Below, piece by piece: positions 9,001 to 17,117 of a stretch of 64,000 nucleotides of DNA (position 1 is the stretch's first letter; every line of letters begins with the position of its first letter). The DNA comes from Ruminococcus sp. NK3A76 (GTDB lineage Bacteria; Bacillota; Clostridia; Oscillospirales; Ruminococcaceae): NCBI RefSeq assembly GCF_000686125.1, contig NZ_JMMA01000002.1:1-64000 (forward strand), read 5' to 3'. The notes beneath the pieces were generated by a model, which made no database searches, was not told the origin of the DNA, and saw only the letters and a program-made list of their open reading frames with translations. Made by a program: the position numbers and the translations under genes.

Positions 9001-9454
9001 GAAAATAAGATTAAAGGAATATCAGATTAGTGTAATGCGAGCTGTCGGAACACCACTCAAAAAGCTACGAATAAGATTGATTGTTGATTCTGTAAAGATA
9101 CCAGTAGCTGCCTCAGCACTTGCATTCGGCGGAATAAAGCTTATCCAGCACATAACTTTTGTATCGGATAAATGGTATCGCAGCATTCAGCTTTCAATAT
9201 ACGATATTCCCGCTGAGCTGGAGGGTAACTGGTCGCTGATAAACGAATTCAATGACAAGCAGATGAAATGGGAGCAGAGCTATATAGCCTCGCATCTGAT
9301 ACATGATAAGCTGTGGCTTGTTCCGGTTTTAATGCCCACACTCGCTATCTTTACGGTAATGTGTATTATCACGATCTTGCTTACTCATAAAAGTTTAAGG
9401 ATGTTTACCCCCGACATAGCGTCATCACTTTCAAAAGGGAGGAAAAGACAATGA
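6050..9454 (+). CDS. ECF sigma factor fused to an FtsX/MacB-type ABC permease
   Basis: One uninterrupted 1134-residue frame; TTG start at 6050 after AAAAGGAGG. Residues 1-200 are a complete ECF sigma factor: region 2 (SAFEKLYYEF; SFVGWLYSIAYKKC) and region 4 (MTVSEVAEAMGTNENNVSQK). Membrane segments follow near 210-228 and 255-277, then an extracytoplasmic MacB-like domain (~280-490), an FtsX core with segments at ~496-518, 549-573 and 599-623, another segment at ~652-675, a second extracytoplasmic domain (~680-955), and final segments near 960-982, 1015-1034 and 1090-1112. FtsX permeases export peptides or lipids, or sense antimicrobials. The ATPase gene overlaps the end by 4 bases. A sigma factor covalently held by a transporter suggests that transport state directly gates transcription. 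The 6900-8900 part is visibly more AT-rich than the sigma part, suggesting a mosaic origin. Confidence 0.9.
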   Translation: MDRNDVAYLAESARAGDKSAFEKLYYEFGRKVYYFVRQNLGDDEGVEDVVSEIFIAAFENISTLRKGESFVGWLYSIAYKKCADHIRDNSGRELPQSPEQLDTLLESARLNEPIMLPDDYAVNEETKAQLSEIINSLSSDMRAAVIMYYYDEMTVSEVAEAMGTNENNVSQKLFRARKRIKEKIEKLRSADGYFAAAPMGAVLENLSDSGLYIAAGTAIAFGLTVGLNKLSDGAAKVLFYITRKYWSRHKKSLAALLFSGVLLCAVVCCAFLMLRQSFNRYLNMNYDNAGGFTYMLNSKYEKEIEFLSNEDTLCGKVYCYGKTGAFGKHYTYGSLDDPYELAHIPIDKGRLPENESEIAIDKTTLNKLGFYGTVGDTITLDMGTYTLVGIINEMYGKCRPFSEIQEELQHENDLYYGGSEISEPFPMIFIAPGRESDALYSYTMLDNDYPYSNDELYALREDDDETFFPSDMVLVNYDKAYCADIEIFQDGFYKDIYHLYYISGIAAFVAVLSVIAVMRNIFAERENSIAMLRRIGVSKKQIRVMYTIECLILGVIQSVIGLLLGCAAHFGIYKFQVCILEMSSYSGFTNDDDVLRNTVSPFIIAICFSFAALIVGYIVSTILTYLKAFYRKRKKAASLYSCISRAFANRAVTVIQTFSLALICFGTVLGYMVCLEYGWYYNEETGEYTDPINTHFGDNDRFDFNEDKIAEYYSVQPPLDVEIGSFSFARETESNFGIDDSTASRLENAVSTGYLPQTFIICDSQNSLKYSITYGTDEEKEFFKQYSSQQGKALIDSGKTLYKCPTKLADINTIESLSQYVVQGEINAEKLLNGDEAILVVNTDETPLDSGMTITLGSSATLNGFGIESVVTNDVTIGAVIALPKSIDRISKYATFGGNDYSLLTTCAGAKKLGLHNAAYTEIFAREALSSGSVPMGTGMTMVSYRQRRHEILIADLTKYGSAGLLIIVMSLLGFAAYFNGIGMKIRLKEYQISVMRAVGTPLKKLRIRLIVDSVKIPVAASALAFGGIKLIQHITFVSDKWYRSIQLSIYDIPAELEGNWSLINEFNDKQMKWEQSYIASHLIHDKLWLVPVLMPTLAIFTVMCIITILLTHKSLRMFTPDIASSLSKGRKRQ

Positions 9455-10104
9455 TAAAGACGGAAAATCTGACCCGAACCTACGGCAAAGGCGAAGGCAA
9501 GGTGGTTGCCCTCAAAGGCGTTGACCTGACAATAAATGATGGAGAAATGGTAGCCATAATCGGCAAATCGGGCAGCGGAAAAAGCACACTGCTTAACCTC
9601 ATAGGCGGACTTGATGTGCCTACCGAGGGGAAGATCTTTTACAACGACACCGAGATCGGTAGAATGAACGACACCGAGCTGTCAAAATTCAGACTCAACA
9701 ATGTGGGCTTTGTGTTTCAGTTTTTTGACCTGATACCTGAATTGACAGCCGAGGAGAATATCCTGCTGCCCTCACGCCTTGCAAAGAAAAAAGGCGAGGG
9801 CGCAGAAGGATTGTATTCCGCCCTCGACATAAACGACAGGATAAAGCACTACCCCTCCGAACTTTCGGGCGGCCAGCAGCAGAGGGCGGCTATCGCAAGG
9901 GCTCTGATAAACAGCCCCGATGTGCTGCTATGCGACGAGCCGACAGGCAACCTCGACAAGCGCTCGGGCGAGGAGGTAATGGCGCTGCTCAAAGAACTCA
10001 ACGGCAAGGGCAAGACGGTCATTATCGTCACGCATGATGACGAAGTCGCAAGGCAGTGTCGGAGGGTCATTGAGATATCGGACGGGGAGATAGTTTCACA
10101 ATAA
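9451..10104 (+). CDS. MacB/LolD-type ABC transporter ATPase
   Basis: 217 residues. Walker A GKSGSGKST (~38-46), Q-loop VFQFFDL, signature LSGGQQQR, Walker B VLLCDEPTGNLD and H-loop THDDE are all present, typical of the LolD/MacB ATPase class that pairs with FtsX permeases. The start ATG overlaps the sigma-FtsX stop (ATGA), so it is the cognate ATPase. One ATPase homodimer with the double-FtsX permease would make a complete transporter. Confidence 0.95.
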   Translation: MIKTENLTRTYGKGEGKVVALKGVDLTINDGEMVAIIGKSGSGKSTLLNLIGGLDVPTEGKIFYNDTEIGRMNDTELSKFRLNNVGFVFQFFDLIPELTAEENILLPSRLAKKKGEGAEGLYSALDINDRIKHYPSELSGGQQQRAAIARALINSPDVLLCDEPTGNLDKRSGEEVMALLKELNGKGKTVIIVTHDDEVARQCRRVIEISDGEIVSQ

Positions 10105-10110
10105 ATGAAT

Positions 10111-10146
10111 TACAGCCTTCAAGGACGACCTGAGGGCTGTTTGTTA
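10111..10146 (+). terminator. Weak terminator after the sigma-FtsX operon
   Basis: ACAGCC/GGCTGT stem with inner AAGG/CCT pairing, then TTGTTATT. Confidence 0.4.
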
Positions 10147-10154
10147 TTCCTCTC

Positions 10155-10183
10155 TTGTCAAACTGCGCCCGGCGTGCTATAAT
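10155..10183 (+). promoter_or_regulatory. SigA-type promoter for the second sigma operon
   Basis: TTGTCA and TATAAT with a 17-base spacer, 31 bases before the sigma ATG at 10214. Confidence 0.75.
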
Positions 10184-10213
10184 AAAACTGATAAAAAACT
10201 AAGGAGAACCAAA

Positions 10214-10732
10214 ATGCTTTCAGCTTGTATGGCGCTAATTGACAGTAAGGCGCAGAGAGAAGAATTTGAAATATTCTATAATGATAATAAAAACCTCGGG
10301 TACTCAAAGGCATATTCCATTCTGCATGACGAGCAGGCGGCGGAGGACGCTTTGTCCGAGGCTTTTCTGCGGCTTGCCAAATGTTTTCAAAAAGTTCACA
10401 ACTTATCTTCTCACAAACTGCGTGCTTACTTCGTTATTATAGTCAAGAACGTTGCAATTGATATGCTCAGACATTCAGGCAGCGTTAACGAAATAAGGTT
10501 TGATGATGAGATCGACTATTCGGACTCTGAGATCGAGGACGTTAATATCGAAAGGCTTGAGGAATGCATTAAAAGGCTCTCGGAGGCTGACAGAGAGCTG
10601 CTTTATCTTCGTTATGAGCTGGAGCTTTCTCATATTGATATTGCAAAGAGCTTCGGTATAACAGAAGCTGCATCAAGACAGCGGCTGAGACACGCTAAAG
10701 CCAAACTCAAAGCCGAGCTTTTAAAGGAGTGA
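10214..10732 (+). CDS. ECF-type RNA polymerase sigma factor
   Basis: 172 residues. Region 2 (AYSILHDEQAAEDALSEAF, VKNVAIDMLR) and region 4 (LSEADRELLYLRYELELSH, then the HTH IAKSFGITEAASRQRLRHAK) are clear. It directs RNA polymerase to a stress regulon. The next gene, 6 bases downstream, encodes a membrane anti-sigma-like protein, so the pair is a standard sigma/anti-sigma unit. Its N-terminus (CMALIDS) matches the sigma factor at 58199-58726 (VMALIDN), marking both as the same ECF subgroup. The start has AAGGAGAACC upstream. Confidence 0.9.
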   Translation: MLSACMALIDSKAQREEFEIFYNDNKNLGYSKAYSILHDEQAAEDALSEAFLRLAKCFQKVHNLSSHKLRAYFVIIVKNVAIDMLRHSGSVNEIRFDDEIDYSDSEIEDVNIERLEECIKRLSEADRELLYLRYELELSHIDIAKSFGITEAASRQRLRHAKAKLKAELLKE

Positions 10733-10738
10733 GATGAT

Positions 10739-11419
10739 TTGGATAACAGAATTCTATGCGCCGCATTGTCAAATGTGTGCGAGGAGGAGCTTCTCGGTTT
10801 TTACGGGGAGAGTGCTTATGAAGAGCACAGATTCTCAAAGGGCTTTGAAGAAAAAATGCGCAACATCATTCACCCGAAAGAACCCGTTAATATCAAAAAG
10901 CGCATAAGGCTTGCATTTGTTGCTGCGGCGATACTGGCGGCAGGCTTCCTGCTCGGTATGTCATCGGGCGGCAAATGGGGCTTTGACATAAACAAGAATG
11001 AAGACGGCATTTATGCGAGCTTCAACGTTGATTCCGTCAAGGACGCCAAAAAGAAAGTCACCGACCGCTACGAGCTTGGCTTTGTGCCGCAGGGATACGA
11101 GCAGATCGAGGAATACATCCAGCCCTTCGGGCAAAGCATCTCATATATTTATGCAAAGGACACGGGCAGCGATGATGACTGGCAGACTGTCAGCTTTTGC
11201 TGCTGCACGCCCTATTATTACCGGAATATTCTTTTAGGCGACGAGGGCAAAAGAAGCATTATCGTTGAGGACGGCATTCAGTATTACATCAGCGAGCCAA
11301 GCGAGGGCTACACCGCCGTTATATGGTACCGGGACGGCTATGTAATGGTCGTTTCGGGCACAGTAGACAAAAACGAAGCACTTGATTTGTGCAGATCGGT
11401 GAAAATCAAAGAAGAATGA
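10739..11419 (+). CDS. Membrane anti-sigma-like protein with DUF4367-type domain
   Basis: 226 residues, TTG start (LDNRILCAALSNVCEEEL) close behind the sigma gene. A cytoplasmic N-terminal region (~1-55) is followed by one membrane helix (~57-76, LAFVAAAILAAGFLLGM) and an extracytoplasmic domain whose pattern (YELGFVPQGYEQIEEY, YYISEPSEGYTAVIWYRDGY, SGTVDKNEALDLCRSVK) fits DUF4367. It probably holds the 10214 sigma factor inactive until an envelope signal is sensed. Confidence 0.8.
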   Translation: MDNRILCAALSNVCEEELLGFYGESAYEEHRFSKGFEEKMRNIIHPKEPVNIKKRIRLAFVAAAILAAGFLLGMSSGGKWGFDINKNEDGIYASFNVDSVKDAKKKVTDRYELGFVPQGYEQIEEYIQPFGQSISYIYAKDTGSDDDWQTVSFCCCTPYYYRNILLGDEGKRSIIVEDGIQYYISEPSEGYTAVIWYRDGYVMVVSGTVDKNEALDLCRSVKIKEE

Positions 11420-11516
11420 TATTTTTATCTCACGTTTTGGGTGGGGGTTACGTTTATATGGGTGCAGGGTCATAAGGCTCTGCGCCTATTTTGATGTTTT
11501 GGGAGATGCAGTTTAA

Positions 11517-12596
11517 ATGCTCAGAAAAATTACAGCAATAATGTGTGCGGTATGTCTTGCCACTTTTTCAGCGTGTTCATTTGCACAGGATAATAACGTA
11601 AACGACCGCAAGGTAGATGAGGTCGCTTTGAGCGCGGCAGAGGATATCGCAAAGGATGCCGCATCGGTCGCAGGAAAGGACTACGGAAACATTTCTATGC
11701 CCGAAAATATAAATATCCAGCAGCCCGAGGGTGTTTATATTCTTGAGACAAAGCTCGATATACCCGATAAACAGCAGACGGAAAGCAAGGGCAGAGCGTT
11801 GTTTGAAAAATACTTTGGTGACGAATTTGATGAAAGCTGCTTTAGTTTTTCTGATGGATCAGGGGCAGCCGGGTATGAGAACGGAGAACACGGCGGCAGC
11901 TATTCAGGCGACCTGAACATTTGCAAAAAGGATATACACTTTAACCAGTATGAGGTGCGCGACGGGGCAAGCTATTATGATCTGCCCGATGACTGTGATA
12001 AAGCACTTGGTGAGGGGTATTCCTTTAAGACAGCAGGTGATGCGTGTGATAATATCCGCGGCAGGCTTGGCGAGCTGTTAGGGGACACAAATGACCTTGA
12101 ATTGTCGCTCTCATCACTTGCGGCTTTTGACAATGACGGGGACAAGCTGCTGTTTGTAAGCGGCGGCTATTCATACAAGGGCATTATGCTTGAAGAAAAA
12201 CAATCCCCATATTTCAAAGATGACGGAGATAAAATGTCTTTCTATTCCACAGCAAATGTAAGGGCTGTTACGGATAATAACGGGGAGATATTATCCCTGT
12301 TTTCCGAAACGGGCAGAAAGGTCGTCTCGGCAAAGAAGCAGGATAGGCTGCTTTTGCTTTCCGATGCAGCGGAGCTTTTGCACAGCGAGCTGTCAGAGCT
12401 TTCGGATCACAAAATAAGCAGCATTGAGCTTCGCTATTGCTGCAGGGTCGATGATGATACCGATATGGATAAAAAAACGCTTGTCTATGAGCCGACGTGG
12501 ATATTTGTCACCGACTCGGACGAGACGGGCTTCAACAGAAGTGATATAAAGGTCAGCGCCGTCACGGGTGAGATCTTCTTAGAAGTTGACAGATGA
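11517..12596 (+). CDS. Lipoprotein, first of four related paralogues
   Basis: 359 residues with a signal peptide and lipobox (CLATFSAC, Cys at ~20). The mature part is acidic and has no recognised catalytic motif. It ends with TWIFV...VSAVTGEIFLEVDR, a W followed by a PepSY-like AVTGE(I/V) signature, which is shared with the next three genes. Exported and membrane-anchored by lipid. The location behind a sigma/anti-sigma pair suggests a sensor or envelope-protective role, but no function is established. Confidence 0.75.
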   Translation: MLRKITAIMCAVCLATFSACSFAQDNNVNDRKVDEVALSAAEDIAKDAASVAGKDYGNISMPENINIQQPEGVYILETKLDIPDKQQTESKGRALFEKYFGDEFDESCFSFSDGSGAAGYENGEHGGSYSGDLNICKKDIHFNQYEVRDGASYYDLPDDCDKALGEGYSFKTAGDACDNIRGRLGELLGDTNDLELSLSSLAAFDNDGDKLLFVSGGYSYKGIMLEEKQSPYFKDDGDKMSFYSTANVRAVTDNNGEILSLFSETGRKVVSAKKQDRLLLLSDAAELLHSELSELSDHKISSIELRYCCRVDDDTDMDKKTLVYEPTWIFVTDSDETGFNRSDIKVSAVTGEIFLEVDR

Positions 12597-12612
12597 TAAA
12601 AGGAGAACGCTT

Positions 12613-14787
12613 ATGAAGTTAATACCCATAATAACCGCCGCACTTTCCGCTTGCCTTGTGCTTAGCCTTTGCGCCTGCTCGCTCATTAAAGATGATGAAA
12701 GCGATGCAGAGACAGGCTTTGTCAGTATTCCCGTATCAGAGCTTGAAGAAGATGCAAATGCCGCAATAAACAAAAGCTATGAGCAGTTTAAGTTTCGTGA
12801 GGGGATGACTGTCAGTGTTCCCGACGAGATAGAGCTGCTGTCATTTACTCAGACTGAGGGCTTTGAGAAGGAGCATACCGACATTTTCGGCAAGCTTTTT
12901 GACGGGGAAACACTTGAAAGGGTGACACCTGACAATACGCCGTTTATTACGCAGGGAGCTGACGAAAAATACGCTATACCCACCTACGGCTTTCATGATG
13001 AGGAGCTGAAAAAGCATTGCTATATACACAGCGACGGCTTTTTCGCTTTCTTTGTTGACGAGGCATTTACCGACCCCGAAAACGGCGAATGCATTGATCT
13101 TTGCTTTGTGGACAGAGAGGCTGACGCAGCCAAAAGTTATGATTTGGGCGGCGAGCAGGTGACTATCTCGCAGGCGGCAGAATTTGCACAGAGATGGTGT
13201 GATGAATACTATGCTCCCCTTGAACCCGACCTTGATATAAAGGTAAAATACATAGGCGTTTACCAAAACGACAGCGGCGTTATAAGCTATGATATGACCG
13301 CCGTAAAGCTTTACAAGGGGATAGAGCTTGAAAGCGATGTTACGATAATCAATGATGAGCATGACCTGATGAAAAACGTAACAAGCAAGCTTGAGCTTGT
13401 AATGCGCAAAAAGGACAGCATTTGTTTTTTTACTAACGGCAACGGCATAGTTATCCCGGAACAAAAGGGCAAGGTAAATGAGCTCATCTCGCTTTCAAGC
13501 ATTTTGGACTACCTCTCGGCACAGCTTGCAGACCTTTACAATGACATAGAGATAACCGAGATAAGCCTGCGCTATACCCTTGAACCCGAGACCTATGATT
13601 TTGTGCACGGTGAGCAGTATTACTTTCCCGAAAACAAGTACAACAGCTCGCCCACTTGGGAGATACTCATTGACATTCCAAAGGAAAACAGACCTACAGG
13701 CTATCAGTCTGAGGACAGGCTTGTGGCATACTTTCTCGTAAATGCGGTGACGGGCGAAATAGTGTTTGATCTAGAGACGTGGAATGATGAAAAGGCGGTC
13801 ATCGAAACACCCGAGATAACCTCAGGCAAGGGCTTGGAGTATAAGGCTGACAAGCAAAGCAAAACCGACACCCAAAAAGCCGAGCCTGCAAAGGCGGAGG
13901 ATAAAAAAATCACTATCGAAGCTATTGCAAAGAGCTATGAGAATGAGCAGCTCACCTTTGAGTACGAGAGCAGCAGCTACACCCTGCCCCTGCCTAAAGA
14001 GAGATTTGCAAAGCAGGAAATGGGCATAAGCGAGTTCTATCCCGAAATAATAAACAATCGTTACGGCATAGAGGTCAAAGCCGAGCTTGTGGTGAATGAG
14101 GATATAACGGAAATAAAAAGCTGCGATGTTTACACGCCAAACGGCAAGGTATACAATATGCCCACAGAGTTCAAGCCCGACGGGAGCTTGGACACGTCTT
14201 ATGATTTTACATTCCACAAGGGCAAGGGTTCGCAGTGCAGCTTTACAAACAAAAACGAAACAATAAATGCCGACCTTAACGACCTGCCTATGTACTTAAA
14301 GCTCGACTACAAGGACGGCACGACCCCCGTGCATTTTGACGGCTTTATGTTTAATGACGGGACGTTTATGATGCTGTCATTATATACAAACCGTGTGACG
14401 GACGCTGGCTATGAGTGGAGCGAAGAAGAGGTTGATTACGGCACCTGCTTTATCGGCACAGTCGGCAAAATAAAGAATGAGCGCACAGAGCTTACCCTTG
14501 CAGACGGCAGGACAAAGCTCGACATTCCCGTAAGCCTGAATGACGGTGAGGTCAGTGATGGCATGACGGTAATGGCTATGATTTATGATGAGCCGTCAGT
14601 TTACGGCAGCGGGGCGGCTAAGAAATATGACTATGCACTTATCTTCACTCACCCGAAGGATCATCTTATGCTGGGTGAAAAGCTTGATGATATGGCGTAT
14701 GCAACTGTCGGGAGCTTGTATAACGGAGTGTTTCATTTTGTGAAAAAGGAGCAAAAAAATGGAAAAAACTATATTGGCAATTCTTAG
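12613..14787 (+). CDS. Large lipoprotein, second paralogue with extra C-terminal domain
   Basis: 724 residues from the ATG at 12613 (AAAAGGAGAACGCTT upstream; the longer frame from 12586 lacks a good site). Lipobox LSLCAC at ~20-25. The first ~410 residues end with TWEILID...LVNAVTGEIVFDLE, like the neighbours. A Lys/Glu/Ala-rich linker (~425-445) leads to a further ~270-residue region found only in this member, predicted mostly beta. No catalytic motif is recognised. It lies between two related lipoprotein genes in the same direction. Confidence 0.75.
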   Translation: MKLIPIITAALSACLVLSLCACSLIKDDESDAETGFVSIPVSELEEDANAAINKSYEQFKFREGMTVSVPDEIELLSFTQTEGFEKEHTDIFGKLFDGETLERVTPDNTPFITQGADEKYAIPTYGFHDEELKKHCYIHSDGFFAFFVDEAFTDPENGECIDLCFVDREADAAKSYDLGGEQVTISQAAEFAQRWCDEYYAPLEPDLDIKVKYIGVYQNDSGVISYDMTAVKLYKGIELESDVTIINDEHDLMKNVTSKLELVMRKKDSICFFTNGNGIVIPEQKGKVNELISLSSILDYLSAQLADLYNDIEITEISLRYTLEPETYDFVHGEQYYFPENKYNSSPTWEILIDIPKENRPTGYQSEDRLVAYFLVNAVTGEIVFDLETWNDEKAVIETPEITSGKGLEYKADKQSKTDTQKAEPAKAEDKKITIEAIAKSYENEQLTFEYESSSYTLPLPKERFAKQEMGISEFYPEIINNRYGIEVKAELVVNEDITEIKSCDVYTPNGKVYNMPTEFKPDGSLDTSYDFTFHKGKGSQCSFTNKNETINADLNDLPMYLKLDYKDGTTPVHFDGFMFNDGTFMMLSLYTNRVTDAGYEWSEEEVDYGTCFIGTVGKIKNERTELTLADGRTKLDIPVSLNDGEVSDGMTVMAMIYDEPSVYGSGAAKKYDYALIFTHPKDHLMLGEKLDDMAYATVGSLYNGVFHFVKKEQKNGKNYIGNS

Positions 14788-15862
14788 CACAATACTTTTT
14801 CTGACATCGTGCAGTATCACATCAGATGAATCTGTAAATAACATCGAGGAAAGCGTAATAGATGTAACAGAAATAAAAGCAGATGATCAGGAGAAGGAGA
14901 TAAAGGCTGCTTCATATGATAACATAACGGTCAGTGACAGTTTTAAGCTGACTGTTCCGGCATCTGATTCTTTGGGGATATATGAAGTAGTATATTCGGA
15001 TGATTTTGACAAGAAGGGTGAGCTGCTGTTTAAGAAATACATATCGGATTACGATAAGAAGAATGCACAGGATATAGATGACAACAGCAGTACAAAGATC
15101 ATACAGTATGATGACGGGAAAACCTTTTCTATGGTAACTTCAAAAGGCGGTTTTGTGCTTGCGGATAAGCAATACCTTAACAAAGTCAGGTACGGCGATT
15201 CAATACCGTTTATTCAGACCGATCTGGTTGATACGGCAGGTAATACGGAATACACGATCGGAAATAAGAGTGTTATACTAAATGAGCTTGTTTCGTCGTG
15301 TGATTCGTTTATATCGGAGTTTGTAGGCTCTGCCAACTATCCGAATACAATAAAGCCCTTTTCATTCTCAACACAAACAATTGATGACGGCAGCATAGCA
15401 GGGATAATGCATTGCAGGTATTATTATAAAGACCTGCCTGTTTTTGATATACAATCCATATATGATGAATACACAAATAAAATCGCTATGCTCACTCCGC
15501 CGACTATTACTTTTACTGACGGCGATAAGATAACACAGTTTGCAGCGATATGCGGTTTGTGTGACTACAAAACTATACAGACAGTTGATAAAATAGTATC
15601 GCCTGCTGATGCTGTTGCGCTGACAAGCAAAAAGCTGTCGGGCTATTTGGATTATGAGCTGCAATATGAAGAGTTAGTATATTTCCCGACCTGCAATGAA
15701 AACCGAAATGGAATTGAACCTCAGAATGGAAATGATGCAGGAGATGTTATCACTCTTACTCCATACTGGATCTTATATTTTGAGCCAAATTGGTGGCACG
15801 AGACCTTTGCGGCTGTTAATGCAGTTACGGGAGAAGTTGATTTTGTAAGGAATGTGAGGTAA
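14759..15862 (+). CDS. Lipoprotein, third paralogue
   Basis: 367 residues. It overlaps the previous gene by 29 bases, with AAAAAGGAGC before the ATG. Lipobox FLTSC (Cys ~18). It ends with YWILYFEP...AVNAVTGEVDFVRNV, the shared signature. Tandem duplication of the family is the simplest explanation. Codon use is more AT-rich than its neighbours. Confidence 0.75.
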   Translation: MEKTILAILSTILFLTSCSITSDESVNNIEESVIDVTEIKADDQEKEIKAASYDNITVSDSFKLTVPASDSLGIYEVVYSDDFDKKGELLFKKYISDYDKKNAQDIDDNSSTKIIQYDDGKTFSMVTSKGGFVLADKQYLNKVRYGDSIPFIQTDLVDTAGNTEYTIGNKSVILNELVSSCDSFISEFVGSANYPNTIKPFSFSTQTIDDGSIAGIMHCRYYYKDLPVFDIQSIYDEYTNKIAMLTPPTITFTDGDKITQFAAICGLCDYKTIQTVDKIVSPADAVALTSKKLSGYLDYELQYEELVYFPTCNENRNGIEPQNGNDAGDVITLTPYWILYFEPNWWHETFAAVNAVTGEVDFVRNVR

Positions 15863-15877
15863 AGCGAAGCACACATC

Positions 15878-15918
15878 TTAAGAAACGTTTAAGAAAAATC
15901 TCCGCCTTATCTTAAGAA
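15878..15918 (+). promoter_or_regulatory. Three phased TTAAGAA repeats upstream of the fourth paralogue
   Basis: TTAAGAA occurs at 15878, 15889 and 15912, with spacings of 11 and 23 bases (one and about two helical turns). This is the layout of OmpR/PhoB-family response regulator sites. A possible -10 (TATCCT) follows at about 15927. No two-component system lies in this window. Confidence 0.5.
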
Positions 15919-15958
15919 GTATGTGGTATCCTTTTTGTAGTGAAAGGAGATGTCGCAT

Positions 15959-17107
15959 ATGACAAAGAAAAAAGCATTGGTATTAAGTGTGTTGGCAGCG
16001 GCGGCTGTGGCTGCTGCGGGGGTGCTCATTTTCAGGGGAAAGAGCATTAATACTGTTAAGGTGGAAGAGGTTGTAAAAGAACTTGAGAGCTACAAGTTTT
16101 CAAGCTATGAAAACCTTGAATTTGAATGTGATGTGCCGAGCATAAAGGCTGACAAACTCTATCAATTAAGAATAGAACGCTCGACAGCAATTGCCGATAC
16201 AGAAAATGCCAAGGAAAATCTCTCGCAAATGGCAAGCGCTTTTTTCGGTGATGAGATAGATACTGCAAACATTATGGATACCGATAATAACAGCGTGAAA
16301 TACGAGCATACCCCAATAGGCAGCAGTGATGAGGAGCAGGACAAGTATGCAGAGCTGTATGCATCGAAAACTTTTCTGCTCAATGATTCAAAGCTGCTGC
16401 GTGAGATAAGATATGAAAAAGAAGTGGCTGCAAAAGCGCCGTTTATCGATCTTTCGGATAATGCCGCCAAAAGCATTACAGTAAATGGCAAAGAGGTCGA
16501 TCTGTCGGCGTTTGCCCAAAAGGCAAAAGGCGAGATAGAGCGATGCTGCGCCGATGTACTGAATAAAGATGAGCAGATAATGCCTTATGATGCGGTAATA
16601 ATGGAAAGCTCCGTTGACGGCAGCGAATACGTAACACTCAGGTTTTCACATATAATTGACGGGATAGAGCGCAGCGTGGACGGCTTTGCGCCGACACCCG
16701 ACGAGGGTGTTGGCACGCTGCCTTCATATATAACAGTCGAGATGACCGCAGACGGCGAGATAGCATCTATCCAGAATTACTATTATTTCAGCATCAAGGA
16801 AAAGAGCGAGATAGAAAAGATAGCTCCTCTTTCGGCTGCGACAGATACGCTCTCTCAACAGCTTGCGCCCAACTATAAGTACAAGGTCAGAAACGTTGCG
16901 CTTAAATATGTCGAGTTGTCGGAATGCGGGCAGACTGAAAGCGAGCTGCGCCCTATGTGGTGCTACACTCTTGATGAATACGGCGGCGGCTTTGGAGACC
17001 CTTCAAATTTCTTTCAAACCCAAAATGCTTATGTTGATGCACAAAACGGAAATGTATATTTAGTTGATTCAAAAACGAGAATGTTTGAATTGCACGAATA
17101 CAAGTAA
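15959..17107 (+). CDS. Membrane-anchored protein, fourth paralogue
   Basis: 382 residues from the ATG at 15959; an upstream in-frame ATG at 15950 sits inside the AGGAG site and is less likely. The N-terminal helix ALVLSVLAAAAVAAAGVLIF (~5-25) is an uncleaved anchor or signal without a lipobox cysteine. The extracytoplasmic part ends with MWCYTLDEY...YVDAQNGNVYLVDSKT, a diverged form of the family signature. It is followed within 10 bases by the ABC-2 transporter genes, so it may be their accessory protein. Confidence 0.75.
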   Translation: MTKKKALVLSVLAAAAVAAAGVLIFRGKSINTVKVEEVVKELESYKFSSYENLEFECDVPSIKADKLYQLRIERSTAIADTENAKENLSQMASAFFGDEIDTANIMDTDNNSVKYEHTPIGSSDEEQDKYAELYASKTFLLNDSKLLREIRYEKEVAAKAPFIDLSDNAAKSITVNGKEVDLSAFAQKAKGEIERCCADVLNKDEQIMPYDAVIMESSVDGSEYVTLRFSHIIDGIERSVDGFAPTPDEGVGTLPSYITVEMTADGEIASIQNYYYFSIKEKSEIEKIAPLSAATDTLSQQLAPNYKYKVRNVALKYVELSECGQTESELRPMWCYTLDEYGGGFGDPSNFFQTQNAYVDAQNGNVYLVDSKTRMFELHEYK

Positions 17108-17117
17108 AGGTGATAAA

